Source of the DNA: Bacteroidaceae bacterium
GTDB lineage: Bacteria; Bacteroidota; Bacteroidia; Bacteroidales; Barnesiellaceae_A
DNA: 46,217 nucleotides
Reading direction: 5' to 3'
Assembly: GCA_017481745.1 (NCBI GenBank)
Contig: JAFUOV010000020.1
Span: 1 to 46,217 of the forward strand
The position numbers and the translations under genes are program-made. Positions 25,172-34,671 of the stretch are shown here, piece after piece. Under the pieces are notes generated by a model. It was not told the DNA's origin, did not search any database, and saw only the letters and a program-made list of their open reading frames with translations. Within the stretch, counting starts at the first letter, position 1. Each line of letters begins with the position of its first letter.

Positions 25172-26050
25172 TTATTGCACATTGGTCGAGTCGTTGCTAC
25201 TCTCGCTGATGCGACGATGTTTGTTATATTTGTTTGTCCCGAAGTATTTGGTATATAACGACTTGTATTCTTCGGTCTGTTGTATTCGGGTGAGCCACGA
25301 ATCAATGCTGTCGCGCAGGATGGGGCTCTCCTTGCGCAGTGTCCACGACATAAATTGTGTGAAACTTATATCGGTCCGATAGTCGATGTTATCGTAGTCG
25401 GCGGCGATAACGGCAGCCTTTGCCTCGTCGCATACGGCATAGTCAATCTCTCCTGTTGCCACAAGGATGATGAGATGCTCGGCTCCGTAGTCGGGAAGTT
25501 CTTTTATATGTATCTTGTTGCCAATTTCGTGAGCAAGGTTCTCGATGCGCAGGCGCGTGGGTGCATCTTGTGCAATATGCAGCGTGCATCCGGCAAGGTC
25601 GAGTTGGTTGCGTATGGCTACATTGCCGTTGCTATCGGTGCGTTGTATGAGCACTTGTTTGTTGAGTAACAACGGTTTTGTGAAGATATATTCTTGCTTG
25701 TTTTCGGTTGTTACGGGTATCTGTCGGGCTATGACATCGTAGGTGCCATGATTGAGCAGGTCAAGGCTTTTTGATAGTCCGGTCTCGGGATGTATCTCTA
25801 TCTTGATATTGGCATACTTGCTCAACATCTGTAACAATTCGTAGTCAAAACCGCTGATGCTATCGCCGTCGATGTGGTATGATAGGGGTGAAAAGTCTAC
25901 TGCTACGTTCATAACCCCTCGAGCAGCTATGGTGGGATAGTCGCATGGCTTGTTGTCTGCTATATTCTTGACAACAAGTCGGGTTGTGATAAGAGCCAAT
26001 AAAATGGCTGTGAGAATAATACCTATGAAAAAAATCCTCTTTTTGAGCAT
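25172..26050 (-). CDS. Membrane-anchored extracellular solute-binding (SBP family 3) protein, MltF-N-like
   Basis: This 292-residue protein has one N-terminal helix (FIGIILTAILLALITTRLVV) and a periplasmic amino-acid-binding-protein fold. VAVDFSPLSYHIDGDSISGFDYELLQMLSKYANIKIEI and YDVIARQIPVT-type segments are characteristic of SBP_bac_3, and the CDEAKAAVIAADY stretch forms the second lobe. It resembles the N-terminal regulatory module of the lytic transglycosylase MltF but has no SLT catalytic domain. No ABC permease or ATPase lies beside it. The ATG at 26050 leaves a 7-nt gap after the porin stop, whereas 26068 would overlap it. The ligand is unknown. Placement between porin and rseC is curious. 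Confidence 0.8.
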   Translation of the reverse strand: MLKKRIFFIGIILTAILLALITTRLVVKNIADNKPCDYPTIAARGVMNVAVDFSPLSYHIDGDSISGFDYELLQMLSKYANIKIEIHPETGLSKSLDLLNHGTYDVIARQIPVTTENKQEYIFTKPLLLNKQVLIQRTDSNGNVAIRNQLDLAGCTLHIAQDAPTRLRIENLAHEIGNKIHIKELPDYGAEHLIILVATGEIDYAVCDEAKAAVIAADYDNIDYRTDISFTQFMSWTLRKESPILRDSIDSWLTRIQQTEEYKSLYTKYFGTNKYNKHRRISESSNDSTNVQ

Positions 26051-26057
26051 AGCTTTT

Positions 26058-28055
26058 TTAGTTGGCAAAATCGACCGACACGCCCAGCTGCAACATGCCG
26101 GGGTTGAGCGGATAGTGTGGTATAGAGAAGTAGTTGTTACCTCCCAGCCATCCGTAATTCATGTGAGAGTATAGTACGTAAAATCTTGCTTTCTTAAATT
26201 TTACGTTGACGTAGGCGTTCATAAACGGATAGTTACCTATCTCTATCTCGTCTTGGTTGTATCGTACAGCCAATGCCGGTTGGTAAGCCGGGGCTTTGAA
26301 GGCGCTGTACCAGTTGCAGTCTACACCCAGTTGCACGTGCATGACTCTTGCAATGGGGAATAGAATATACAAGTTGCCATATAGGCTCAGCTCGGGTAGG
26401 GCAAGCACACTCTGGTTGGATGAGAACTGATATGTTCCTGCCAAGTCGAGGTGGAAAATACCGGCTTTGATGTTTTGGCGCAGGGTGGCACTTATAACTT
26501 GTATATTGCCACTCTCTTGGCGTGGCAGGCAAGAGTTGTCGAAGTAGACATAGTTCTGTATATTCTCAAATCCGGCGTGTATATATGTGCCTGTTTTGGG
26601 GTATGCCACTTCACCACCTATTCGCAAGCGACGTATCTTGCCAAAGTCGTTGTCCCACATAAAGTGGTTTGATACATATTTCTGATGATAAAACGATGGC
26701 TCTGTGTTCTTAAACAATACATTGGCATTGATGCTCAAGGTATCTTGCCACAATGGTATTTTGGTGCCTACGGTACCGGTGATATCTACATCGCCCAGCA
26801 CACTGCCCACAAGTCCTACTCGGGCATTGGCTTCGTAGGTGAGCCACGAGCCTTGGCGTTTCCACAATTGTCCACCTACCCACAAGGTGTGGTCGGTGGT
26901 AACACCGGCAAGGTGGTAGTTGGGGTGCACCGATAGGTGTGGGGCTACTTGAGTGCCCGAGGGTACGGTGTCCGATATTTGAGTATATTCGCGTATCTGA
27001 TAGGTAACGTATGCACCCAATCCCATGGGGAAATACTTGCTCAGACCCTCATGGATTGATATTCCTACGGTATTGGCAAGTGCCCAATAGTCGGTTGCCT
27101 CGTTTGTACCCTTGCTCGATAGGTATGTATTCTCAAAGAATGTTGTATCTTCCTTTACCGACATGTTGTAGAAACGGTGGCGAGAATCTTCAAAGGTGAG
27201 GGTGTGAATGATACTCGATACTGCCACAAACTTCTCTTCTACGAGTGTGTCGTTAACAGCTTCGTCTTTGTAATATCCCAGGTTGTAGCGGTGGGTGATG
27301 TATAAATCTCTACCACGCAGACGTGTGTATGCATCATTGAGGTTGACGGGAATGGTGCGAGGATCGGCTTTCGAGTCGCCGGCTTGCATGGCTGCCGGGT
27401 CGAGTATGTAGCGGTCGTCTACTATACCACCATTCTCGGCGGTTACAAAGTTGTAGTTGTTGAATGCAGCCTGTATCTGGTAGCGCTCGCCAATGTAACT
27501 GCCAAAGATGCGATATGAAAACTCGCGGTCGGTCTGGCGTATATATTGACCGCGACCGGTTACAAGGTTTACACCTCCGCCCACTTCTATCAGCTTATTT
27601 ACGTTGCCCGAGAAGGTTGCCGACAGATTGTCCTGTGCTGTTTCGTTTGAACCGGCTGTATGATAGGCTACTTGTGTAAAGGGCAACCGGGTGTTGTACC
27701 ACTCGAAATTGGCAGGACCACGCAACCAATGTGCAAATGCCTCCTTGAAGAAGAACAATTCGTTCTCGGGGCGCTCAAAGTAGATGTTGTTAAATCCTGC
27801 AGCTCCCAGATTACCGGTTGTGCTATAAGAAAGCGAGTGGGCAGTGGGAATATCGGTCAGGTAGAAATTGTGTTGCAATGTGTCGAGAGGCACTCGATAA
27901 CGCTCGCCCAATGGCAAGGTGTTGCGCCATGCAATAGGCTCGGGCTTGGGTATAGAGTCGTTTTTGCCGGACGGTGTGGGTGCAGCTTCGGGTTGCTGTG
28001 CCGAGGCAAAGAAACTTATTAAAACACACAATATGGCTACTACTCTATATTTCAT
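26058..28055 (-). CDS. Putative outer-membrane porin (Porin_10 type)
   Basis: This 665-residue protein has a signal peptide (MKYRVVAILCVLISFFASAQ) and many alternating amphipathic strands ending in the aromatic C-terminal strand LQLGVSVDFAN. That ending is typical of beta-barrel outer-membrane proteins. The N-terminal region DIPTAHSLSYSTTGNLGAAGFNNIYFERP and the FTQVAYHTAGSNETAQDNLS motif match the Bacteroidetes putative porin family (Porin_10). An in-frame ATG at 28076 exists, but the -7 box at 28074-28081 overlaps it, favouring 28055. It is 82 nt downstream of xpt and 7 nt upstream of the solute-binding protein gene. The solute is unknown. Confidence 0.85.
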   Translation of the reverse strand: MKYRVVAILCVLISFFASAQQPEAAPTPSGKNDSIPKPEPIAWRNTLPLGERYRVPLDTLQHNFYLTDIPTAHSLSYSTTGNLGAAGFNNIYFERPENELFFFKEAFAHWLRGPANFEWYNTRLPFTQVAYHTAGSNETAQDNLSATFSGNVNKLIEVGGGVNLVTGRGQYIRQTDREFSYRIFGSYIGERYQIQAAFNNYNFVTAENGGIVDDRYILDPAAMQAGDSKADPRTIPVNLNDAYTRLRGRDLYITHRYNLGYYKDEAVNDTLVEEKFVAVSSIIHTLTFEDSRHRFYNMSVKEDTTFFENTYLSSKGTNEATDYWALANTVGISIHEGLSKYFPMGLGAYVTYQIREYTQISDTVPSGTQVAPHLSVHPNYHLAGVTTDHTLWVGGQLWKRQGSWLTYEANARVGLVGSVLGDVDITGTVGTKIPLWQDTLSINANVLFKNTEPSFYHQKYVSNHFMWDNDFGKIRRLRIGGEVAYPKTGTYIHAGFENIQNYVYFDNSCLPRQESGNIQVISATLRQNIKAGIFHLDLAGTYQFSSNQSVLALPELSLYGNLYILFPIARVMHVQLGVDCNWYSAFKAPAYQPALAVRYNQDEIEIGNYPFMNAYVNVKFKKARFYVLYSHMNYGWLGGNNYFSIPHYPLNPGMLQLGVSVDFAN

Positions 28056-28073
28056 TGAGTTGCGAATATACAA

Positions 28074-28081
28074 CAAATATA
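28074..28081 (-). promoter_or_regulatory. -7 box upstream of the porin gene
   Basis: TATATTTG on the minus strand fits TAnnTTTG and would give a short leader to the ATG at 28055. There is no TTG at the usual distance. Confidence 0.45.
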
Positions 28082-28137
28082 TAATACTTCTTGTTATAAG
28101 AGGTTATTTTATGTTTATACTTCTTTTGAAATCTTGC

Positions 28138-28707
28138 TTATTCACAAAACTTTATGACACCTTCGTCCAACTCTTCGATGCGGGCAAGTGATTCGACGCG
28201 AATACCTCTTTCGCGCAACTTATCACCACCTTTCTGGAAGGCTTTCTCAATCAAAATACCTATACCTACGAGGCTTGCTCCCGATTGTTCTACTATGTCG
28301 CACAGAGCCTCGGCTGCACTGCCGTAAGCCAAGAAATCGTCTATACACAATACCTTGTCGCCCTTCTTGATATAGTCGCGATTGACTATTATCGTATAGT
28401 CCTTGTCTTTGGTAAACGAGTGTACCTGGCTTATCAAAGGGTTCTCCATTGTGTTGGGCAGGCTTTTCTTGGCAAAAATGACGGGAACACCCATGCAATA
28501 GCCTGTCATCACCGCCGGAGCTATACCGCTGGCTTCTATGGTAAGTATCTTATTTACATGAGTATAAGCAAATCGACGCGCAAACTCTACTCCTATAGAC
28601 ATGAGTAGCTGCGGGTCGAGCTGGTGATTGATAAAATTATCTACCCTCAAGATATCTTTTGAGAGGCTTTTGCCATCGCGCAAGATGCGTTGCTTTAGTA
28701 GCTCCAT
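28138..28707 (-). CDS. xpt: Xanthine phosphoribosyltransferase
   Basis: This 189-residue purine-salvage enzyme makes XMP from xanthine and PRPP in the cytoplasm. It is the normal length for bacterial Xpt. The N-terminal [29 protein letters not shown], the base-recognition segment [13 protein letters not shown], and the PRPP-binding loop [17 protein letters not shown] are all intact. [14 protein letters not shown] also matches the family. No purine riboswitch was seen in the short leader. A -7 box lies 22 nt upstream. It is followed by the porin gene after 82 nt, which has its own -7 box. Confidence 0.95.
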   Translation of the reverse strand: MELLKQRILRDGKSLSKDILRVDNFINHQLDPQLLMSIGVEFARRFAYTHVNKILTIEASGIAPAVMTGYCMGVPVIFAKKSLPNTMENPLISQVHSFTKDKDYTIIVNRDYIKKGDKVLCIDDFLAYGSAAEALCDIVEQSGASLVGIGILIEKAFQKGGDKLRERGIRVESLARIEELDEGVIKFCE

Positions 28708-28728
28708 GACTTTTCCGTTTTGTGTCGC

Positions 28729-28736
28729 AAAATTAG
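28729..28736 (-). promoter_or_regulatory. -7 box for xpt
   Basis: TAATTTTG on the minus strand fits TAnnTTTG, 21 nt before the xpt start. No good -33 TTG was seen. Confidence 0.5.
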
Positions 28737-28789
28737 TAAATTTTTTTCTATCACCGATAAAAAATCAGCTATACCTTATTTATAATAAG

Positions 28790-28823
28790 CGCCACCTGCT
28801 CGACTTGACATCGGCAGGTGGCG
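28790..28823. terminator. GC-rich hairpin between the caspase operon and xpt
   Basis: A perfect 10-bp GC-rich stem (28790-28799 with 28814-28823) has a 14-nt loop. It has no good T tract in either direction, so it is a possible secondary terminator or boundary hairpin. Confidence 0.45.
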
Positions 28824-28862
28824 GTTGTTTGGGTTTCGAGAAGTCTGGGTTTTGTGCTAAAA

Positions 28863-28901
28863 GAAACTATGCAAATTTATATTTTGAATTTGCATAGTTT
28901 C
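28863..28901 (-). terminator. Long hairpin after the caspase-family operon
   Basis: A perfect 14-bp AT-rich stem (28863-28876 with 28888-28901), extendable by one pair, with an 11-nt loop lies 54 nt after the stop of the caspase gene. It is likely the operon terminator, although the following tract on the minus strand (TTTTAGCAC) is short. Confidence 0.65.
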
Positions 28902-28954
28902 ATAACAATATATATGTTTTTTGACTTCTTGAAGTCTTGTTCTGTTGTTTGTGC

Positions 28955-31900
28955 TTACATTTCTAAAAGTCTCCAATTATTTAACATATTGTTCGACGGT
29001 GCTAATGTAGGAGTTTGTGTTTTCTTATTTTCTATCAAAGAAACTTTTTCAACGTTACTTTTTACATAATCAAACAATTCACCCATTGTGACATTGCCTT
29101 TTTCTTCTTGTATTTTTTTTAATAAGAAATAGGTAAATAGTCCATGATATTTTTCTTTATAGGAGTGGGCAGTTTCACTACCTGAAGCAGCACTAAATAC
29201 CATCATATTGCCTTTGGGAGCACCCATTTTTACTTTTATATTAACACCACGTGTTGAGGCAATATGTTCACCACTGCGTTGTGAACCGCTGAAACAAGCG
29301 TCCAAAAGTACTAACGTATTTTCTGCAGGTATTTCTCCCAATGTGCTGTATAATTGTGATAGCTTGTATCCAGATGATAAATCATTGCTGTATCCATCGA
29401 CAGGTAGTAGGTAGGCATCTTTCATATTGTCTTCGGGAACACCATGTCCTGCGTAGTAGAATATGAATTTTGCATTGCCGTTGTTAGCTTTTGCGATTTG
29501 TTTCATCCAGTTTATCTCAAATGATAAATTGTTGAGTGTTGCATCGGAGCGGAAGTGTACTTGTTTTTCGGGTATACCAAGAGCTTTGGTACAATATTCA
29601 TAGAATATTTGTCCGTCGTTATATGCATAATCTACTCGCTTCTCATTTTCGTAATTTTCATTTGCGATAATGATAGCGTATGTGTTTTCTCTCTTTATTT
29701 CACTTTCAGGTATGTTTATATCAACATCAGATGTGCCATAATGCAGATTTATTGTTGAAATCGTTTGTTTGCCTCCTTTGAAATTTTTGTTTGAAGCATC
29801 GGGTGAAATTTCTATAGAATCAAAATTGTAGTCGACCTGTGCAATAGTGTGTGTTAATGATGCGTTATTGCTGTACTTGTATACTTTACCATTTGGCATC
29901 ATAAAACTATATTCAGACAGACTGATTTTATCATCTTCGATAAAAAATTTGGGTTTCTTTATTATATTTTCGAAAGAGGTTTTAAATTCTTGAGCATCGT
30001 TGAAAGGAACATTTACCAATAGTTCGGTATCTTTCAATGAGGTGCTGATTCGGTATGTCTCGTTGTCGGCATCGTAAGAGCCTACAATATGTATATCTTT
30101 TTCTATGGCATCTTTTGAGTGATTGGCTATATATATGTTTTGAGCATCTTTGGTCAATTCGTATACTTTCTGTTGAAGCGTTTCGTTATTTACACGCTTA
30201 CGCCAGTCCGCTGTTTTTTCAAAGTTGCCTTTTCTTTGCCAATCATTAATCACTTTTCCTACATAATTTTTAGCAAAATAGCTAAATGATGACTTTTCTG
30301 CACTTTCCGCTTCAAGAAATGTTTTAACTTTTTCTTTACTATCTTTATATATGTCTCTTTTCTCCTTAAATATAGCTTCCAGATTATGTTTTTTTGTGAG
30401 TTTCTGAGTTTTTTTCTTTATTTTATCTGTAAGTTTCTTGTATGCAGCGTAGTTTTTATATTTTATTGGTTTTATAATTACATTGCCTGCATAGTCTATC
30501 GCCCCTAATTTCTTTAATTTTTTATAACCTGTACCCTCTTCTGTTTCATAGAGAATATGATTATCAGATGAAGAAGAAAAATATAAGTCAAAATAACCAG
30601 TTAAATTACTTGTTTGGATAGGCATGAATAGTTCTATGCCATTAGCTGTGATTAATGTCTTTTTATCATTGTAATATCCTACAAATAAGTCTTTGAAGCT
30701 AAATGCCAATTCAATATTGCTATATTTGCAAGGTATTAATTCTTCACCATATGGTGAACAAATACCCCATTTATTGTTTTGACATACTTTAATAAACCAT
30801 TCATTGTTATATTCGAAGTTGTGATATTTGTTGGGAGGCAAAATGGTCATACCCAATAAATCGAAAAGTGCTATTGTGTTATTTATAGAGGCTTTTATGG
30901 CATCGTTTTCGCCCATTTTAATGTATTCTATATTGTCAAATTCGCAGGGAATCAATAACATGCCTTCGGAAGAATATAAACCTTTTAGCTTTTCTTTTTT
31001 GACAACAAAGTTTTCTTTGTTGTTGCTGCCCAATGATAAATGCTCTATAGATGTGAACTGGTTGGGTAAGATGGTTTGCCCTGTTCTGAAATCTAATACA
31101 CCCCAAAGACCCTTTATTTGTGTGTTGAGAATAAGACTATTGTTTATTTTTGAAAAATTCAGATTCTGAAATTGGCAAGGATAAAGCTCGTCAAAATCTG
31201 CGGTATAAACACCCCAAAGATTATTTTTCTTACATAATAGATAACCATTTGATGATTGCATCTCGTCAAAAATACAAGGCATAACCTCTTTACCTTTGAG
31301 GTCGTAAAGACCGTATTTACCTTCCTTACGGGCTTTAAAACGATTGTTCTCTAATGTGATAGAGTTATATTTAAACGGAAGAATTGTCTTGGCAGCCGAA
31401 TTTATAACTCCCATTAAACCGCCTTTTTTAATCAAAAACATTCCGTTGCCAAAATTTTTCTGGAGTACTTCGCTTATATTGGTACAAGAAACAATCTCAT
31501 TCATGTAAGAATCGACCAACCCGTGATAGTTGCCTTTTTTAACGTTTGCAAAATAGCCTTTCTCTTTTATAGCATTGAAGTCAATATAGTCGTATGGGCA
31601 AGGTTGTAGCAATGAAAATTTATCCCAATAATAACCGCTCTCAGGCTCTACAGGCTCTTTGGGCTTTGGGTTGTAAGGCTCTGCAGGAGCTACAGTCAGG
31701 TTTCTTTCGGCTAATACTTGGTTTAAAATAGGATCATATTTAACCGATTCTGCTGCGGCTGCGATATTCACTCCGCTGGCAATACCCGATAGAACTGCTC
31801 CTAGAATACCTCCACCGCCACCTGAGTTAGCGCGATTTTCTGCCTGAGCCCTTTCTATTGCTCTTTTGCGGGCATATTGATATCTGGAGTTCGCTTCTTC

Positions 31901-32326
31901 TTTAGCAGCTTTTACTTTTGTCTTGTATGAGTCTAATTTATTTTCGTATTCTTTTTTTATACGAAGGTATTCTTGGTAATCACGTTTGTATTGTTTCATA
32001 TCCTCTATCCATTGGTCGTGTAGCGCTTTTTTGTTAACGTCAAGAAGATATAATTCAATGAACCCAGGGTATATTTTATACTTGCTTGCGCCTGAAGCAA
32101 CTACATTACCATTGCTATCGGTAAAGCCATAAAGAGTTTGTCCGTACTTCTGATAACTAATGAAGTACCAACCACCGCATTCCGGATGAAATTGTACTAA
32201 TGAATATTTACTCTTAAGTTCGTTAAGAACAGATGGATTTTGTGCCATACTCTCTGTGGCAAATACGGTATTTATCATGGCTAATAATATGATAAATACT
32301 CGAAAATGTTTTCTTATGTTTTTCAT
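28955..32326 (-). CDS. Exported WG-repeat protein with C-terminal caspase (peptidase C14) domain
   Basis: This 1123-residue protein has a signal peptide ending at FATESMAQ, so it acts outside the cytoplasm. A coiled-coil-like charged region spans about 95-165. It is followed by a glycine-rich hydrophobic stretch (about 168-193, GGGGGILGAVLSGIASG). Tandem WG-type repeats occupy about 260-620 (pattern GLYD/GVY...PCxFD, e.g. KEGKYGLYDLKGKEVMPC). A charged linker follows to about 735. The caspase fold spans about 884-1120 and has both catalytic residues: H961 in YYAGHG and C1011 in LLDACFSGS. It is the last gene of an AT-rich four-gene operon, and the upstream protein shares WG repeats. Bacterial caspases are mostly known as cytoplasmic; an exported one is unusual. 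Target and trigger are unknown. Confidence 0.85.
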   Translation of the reverse strand: MKNIRKHFRVFIILLAMINTVFATESMAQNPSVLNELKSKYSLVQFHPECGGWYFISYQKYGQTLYGFTDSNGNVVASGASKYKIYPGFIELYLLDVNKKALHDQWIEDMKQYKRDYQEYLRIKKEYENKLDSYKTKVKAAKEEANSRYQYARKRAIERAQAENRANSGGGGGILGAVLSGIASGVNIAAAAESVKYDPILNQVLAERNLTVAPAEPYNPKPKEPVEPESGYYWDKFSLLQPCPYDYIDFNAIKEKGYFANVKKGNYHGLVDSYMNEIVSCTNISEVLQKNFGNGMFLIKKGGLMGVINSAAKTILPFKYNSITLENNRFKARKEGKYGLYDLKGKEVMPCIFDEMQSSNGYLLCKKNNLWGVYTADFDELYPCQFQNLNFSKINNSLILNTQIKGLWGVLDFRTGQTILPNQFTSIEHLSLGSNNKENFVVKKEKLKGLYSSEGMLLIPCEFDNIEYIKMGENDAIKASINNTIALFDLLGMTILPPNKYHNFEYNNEWFIKVCQNNKWGICSPYGEELIPCKYSNIELAFSFKDLFVGYYNDKKTLITANGIELFMPIQTSNLTGYFDLYFSSSSDNHILYETEEGTGYKKLKKLGAIDYAGNVIIKPIKYKNYAAYKKLTDKIKKKTQKLTKKHNLEAIFKEKRDIYKDSKEKVKTFLEAESAEKSSFSYFAKNYVGKVINDWQRKGNFEKTADWRKRVNNETLQQKVYELTKDAQNIYIANHSKDAIEKDIHIVGSYDADNETYRISTSLKDTELLVNVPFNDAQEFKTSFENIIKKPKFFIEDDKISLSEYSFMMPNGKVYKYSNNASLTHTIAQVDYNFDSIEISPDASNKNFKGGKQTISTINLHYGTSDVDINIPESEIKRENTYAIIIANENYENEKRVDYAYNDGQIFYEYCTKALGIPEKQVHFRSDATLNNLSFEINWMKQIAKANNGNAKFIFYYAGHGVPEDNMKDAYLLPVDGYSNDLSSGYKLSQLYSTLGEIPAENTLVLLDACFSGSQRSGEHIASTRGVNIKVKMGAPKGNMMVFSAASGSETAHSYKEKYHGLFTYFLLKKIQEEKGNVTMGELFDYVKSNVEKVSLIENKKTQTPTLAPSNNMLNNWRLLEM

Positions 32327-32381
32327 TATTTTTATATTGTGTGTGAATAAATTACTTCTTCTCTATACTTTGATAAAATTA

Positions 32382-34628
32382 TCATTGTCTTCCCAATGAA
32401 ATAACTTTATATTCGCTTGTGCTTGATTTATAAACTTTTACTTTTGATTTATCATTATCAATAAATGAAATATTATCATATTCAAACGGGATATGTATTT
32501 CGTGACCGGATTGATAATAGTTACAAAGCATTAAAACCCCATATTTATTATTACTTTTTTTCTTGAGAATTATATATTTCTTAGTAGCATGTTGTTTCTC
32601 GTCTAGCGGTTCGCAATAAATATTTTTTTCAAAAGTAACATCATTCATACAATATTCATCCAAACAAAATTCATAGAAGAAAAGTCCCGGATCTCGACTA
32701 TTTAGATCCTTAAAGTACCACTTACCTTGCTCTTTAATAATTGCACAATAATCACCTATAAATCCTGAATTAAACAAAGTATGTATTTCCAATGGGATGT
32801 AATCTTCAATATCAGATTCATAGTAGCGACCATTGCTGTCAATTAAATCCATTTTATTTGATTCAATAGCTACATAAAAAAACAAATCACCTCGCTTATT
32901 ATCTCTTAAACTGTCATATTTACAGGGAACAATAATCTTATTTTCTTTGTTCTTATAACCGTATTTCCCGTTTATGCATATAGGGAATAGAGATCTTTTA
33001 TATTCAATAGTGCTTAAAACAGCTTTGTAGCTTTTACCATAATTAATTTTTGATAAAAGGATTACTTTGAGTTGTTGATTATTGTTTTCTTCTGCAGAAA
33101 AACCTACAGGAGCTCCTGTTATACATGTTGGCTCGCAGATAGTATATTTTTCATTATTGATTGTAATATATGAACCATCAACTTCATTAGAAAATTTTAC
33201 AGCCGTAAACAGATGATTGGGTGAATAAACCAATGCAACCTCCAATTCTAATAAATCACGTACCAAATGAGAAAATAGAATACTCCTATCCTCGCAATCG
33301 GAGTATGGGTGGGTCAGTGTTTCTTCTGCAAAGAATACTCTATCTTGTCCCCATACATCATTGTCATATTTGTATTCAAATCCTGTTTGTACAAAGTTTA
33401 ATAAAATATTAGCGGCTTCAATCTCGCTTTTGTTTGATATCAATGTTCTCAATTTTTCATATAATGGTTCTCGTGTGATCTTGTTAATAGGAGTCTGAGC
33501 ATACATAGCCCATCTTGTCATATCATTGTTTTGAATTCTTGATGTTGGGTATGATGAATAAAAATCTAAAAGATTTTTATTTGCAGAAGCCTCTATTTGA
33601 GGTGTATTAGAGGCTGTTATTATTCGCGTTTGTGTTGTCTTGTCGTCGAATTTTTGTTCTCTCTCAATATATAGTGACAATGTTTTTAAAGAATTATGCG
33701 CTACATTGCATATTTCCATATTGTCAAGATTTGTATCGGTGTCATGTGGGTAGTATTTTTTACCATCTAACATAAAATATTGATGGTTGTATATGTCGTG
33801 TTGGCTTGAGTATAGCATATATAGCTTATTTTGTCGGCGACCAATTTTAATGTCGTAGCCCGATTGTTCCAATATATATGCTGTTAGCAATGTGATTTTG
33901 TTTTTGTCACGATGTATTTCCGATGCCAATTTATGAACAAATTCTAAATATGCCCAATCACATAGATTTAAATTTTCTTTTACGTCAAGACAATCTTCTA
34001 TTGTTTTGTTTAATTGAGAGTACTGTAGTTGCTCCCAGGCATCAGCTACATTGTTGTTGGAAATATTGTCCAATTCAAGATTGAATACAGACAATCGCAC
34101 CTCTATTATGGTCTTGTAAAATGATATTGATATAGTGGTGTCTTTATTAATAGTTTCTCCTTTTTTTTCTTCTTGCTTGTCCTTGATGTTTTGAACAATG
34201 TTTCTGTGTTTTTCTATTGTATTTAGTAATTCTTCGTTTTCTTTGTTGCTTTTGTTCTTGATAGTAACATCTGGCTGTATGGGCGTGGAATTTTTTAGAA
34301 CTTTATTTACAAAAACTACATCTTTGTTATCTACAATTATCTTTTGTTCATTTTTTTTTATAACGGTATCTTTCTTGTTATATATTATGGGTTTTATTTC
34401 TTCTTTTGGAGTTGATATGGGTGCAAAAGCATTGTAGTTATCCCATACGCCTCTAAGATAGTCCGAGTAGTTTTTGTTTATGGTCGATACATAATTGTCG
34501 AAATTTTGTTTAAAGCTATCTGCATAATTATGCTGTGTCTTAAACTTGTCGGCATTATTAAAACTGCTTTGGGCATAAATGTTGCTTATGCCCATACATG
34601 TTATTATAAGTAAAAAAAGCTTTTGCAT
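32382..34628 (-). CDS. Exported transglutaminase-fold protein with C-terminal WG-like repeats
   Basis: This 748-residue protein has a signal peptide (MQKLFLLIITCMGISNIYAQ) and a tyrosine/asparagine-rich N-terminal region (FKQNFDNYVSTINKNYSDYLRGVWDNY). A long linker follows. A transglutaminase/papain-like core is marked by C445 in HPYSDCEDRS and H472 in VYSPNHLFTAV. The third catalytic position is E499 (ICEPTC), where aspartate is more usual. WG-like repeats follow from about 540 (INGKYGYKNKENKIIVPCKYD; KWYF; NKYGVLML). It may be a protease, a crosslinking enzyme or a non-catalytic binding module. It lies 55 nt upstream of the caspase gene and 43 nt downstream of the DUF4384-like gene. Confidence 0.8.
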   Translation of the reverse strand: MQKLFLLIITCMGISNIYAQSSFNNADKFKTQHNYADSFKQNFDNYVSTINKNYSDYLRGVWDNYNAFAPISTPKEEIKPIIYNKKDTVIKKNEQKIIVDNKDVVFVNKVLKNSTPIQPDVTIKNKSNKENEELLNTIEKHRNIVQNIKDKQEEKKGETINKDTTISISFYKTIIEVRLSVFNLELDNISNNNVADAWEQLQYSQLNKTIEDCLDVKENLNLCDWAYLEFVHKLASEIHRDKNKITLLTAYILEQSGYDIKIGRRQNKLYMLYSSQHDIYNHQYFMLDGKKYYPHDTDTNLDNMEICNVAHNSLKTLSLYIEREQKFDDKTTQTRIITASNTPQIEASANKNLLDFYSSYPTSRIQNNDMTRWAMYAQTPINKITREPLYEKLRTLISNKSEIEAANILLNFVQTGFEYKYDNDVWGQDRVFFAEETLTHPYSDCEDRSILFSHLVRDLLELEVALVYSPNHLFTAVKFSNEVDGSYITINNEKYTICEPTCITGAPVGFSAEENNNQQLKVILLSKINYGKSYKAVLSTIEYKRSLFPICINGKYGYKNKENKIIVPCKYDSLRDNKRGDLFFYVAIESNKMDLIDSNGRYYESDIEDYIPLEIHTLFNSGFIGDYCAIIKEQGKWYFKDLNSRDPGLFFYEFCLDEYCMNDVTFEKNIYCEPLDEKQHATKKYIILKKKSNNKYGVLMLCNYYQSGHEIHIPFEYDNISFIDNDKSKVKVYKSSTSEYKVISLGRQ

Positions 34629-34671
34629 TTTAAAATTATTTGCCTTATGGGATAGATGTATACGTTCCTTC

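Noticed and set aside
28955..32326. Caspase protein as a standard intracellular abortive-infection effector
   Set aside because: The clear signal peptide places it outside the cytoplasm, and no NTPase, nuclease, gasdermin or sensor gene typical of defence loci lies beside it.
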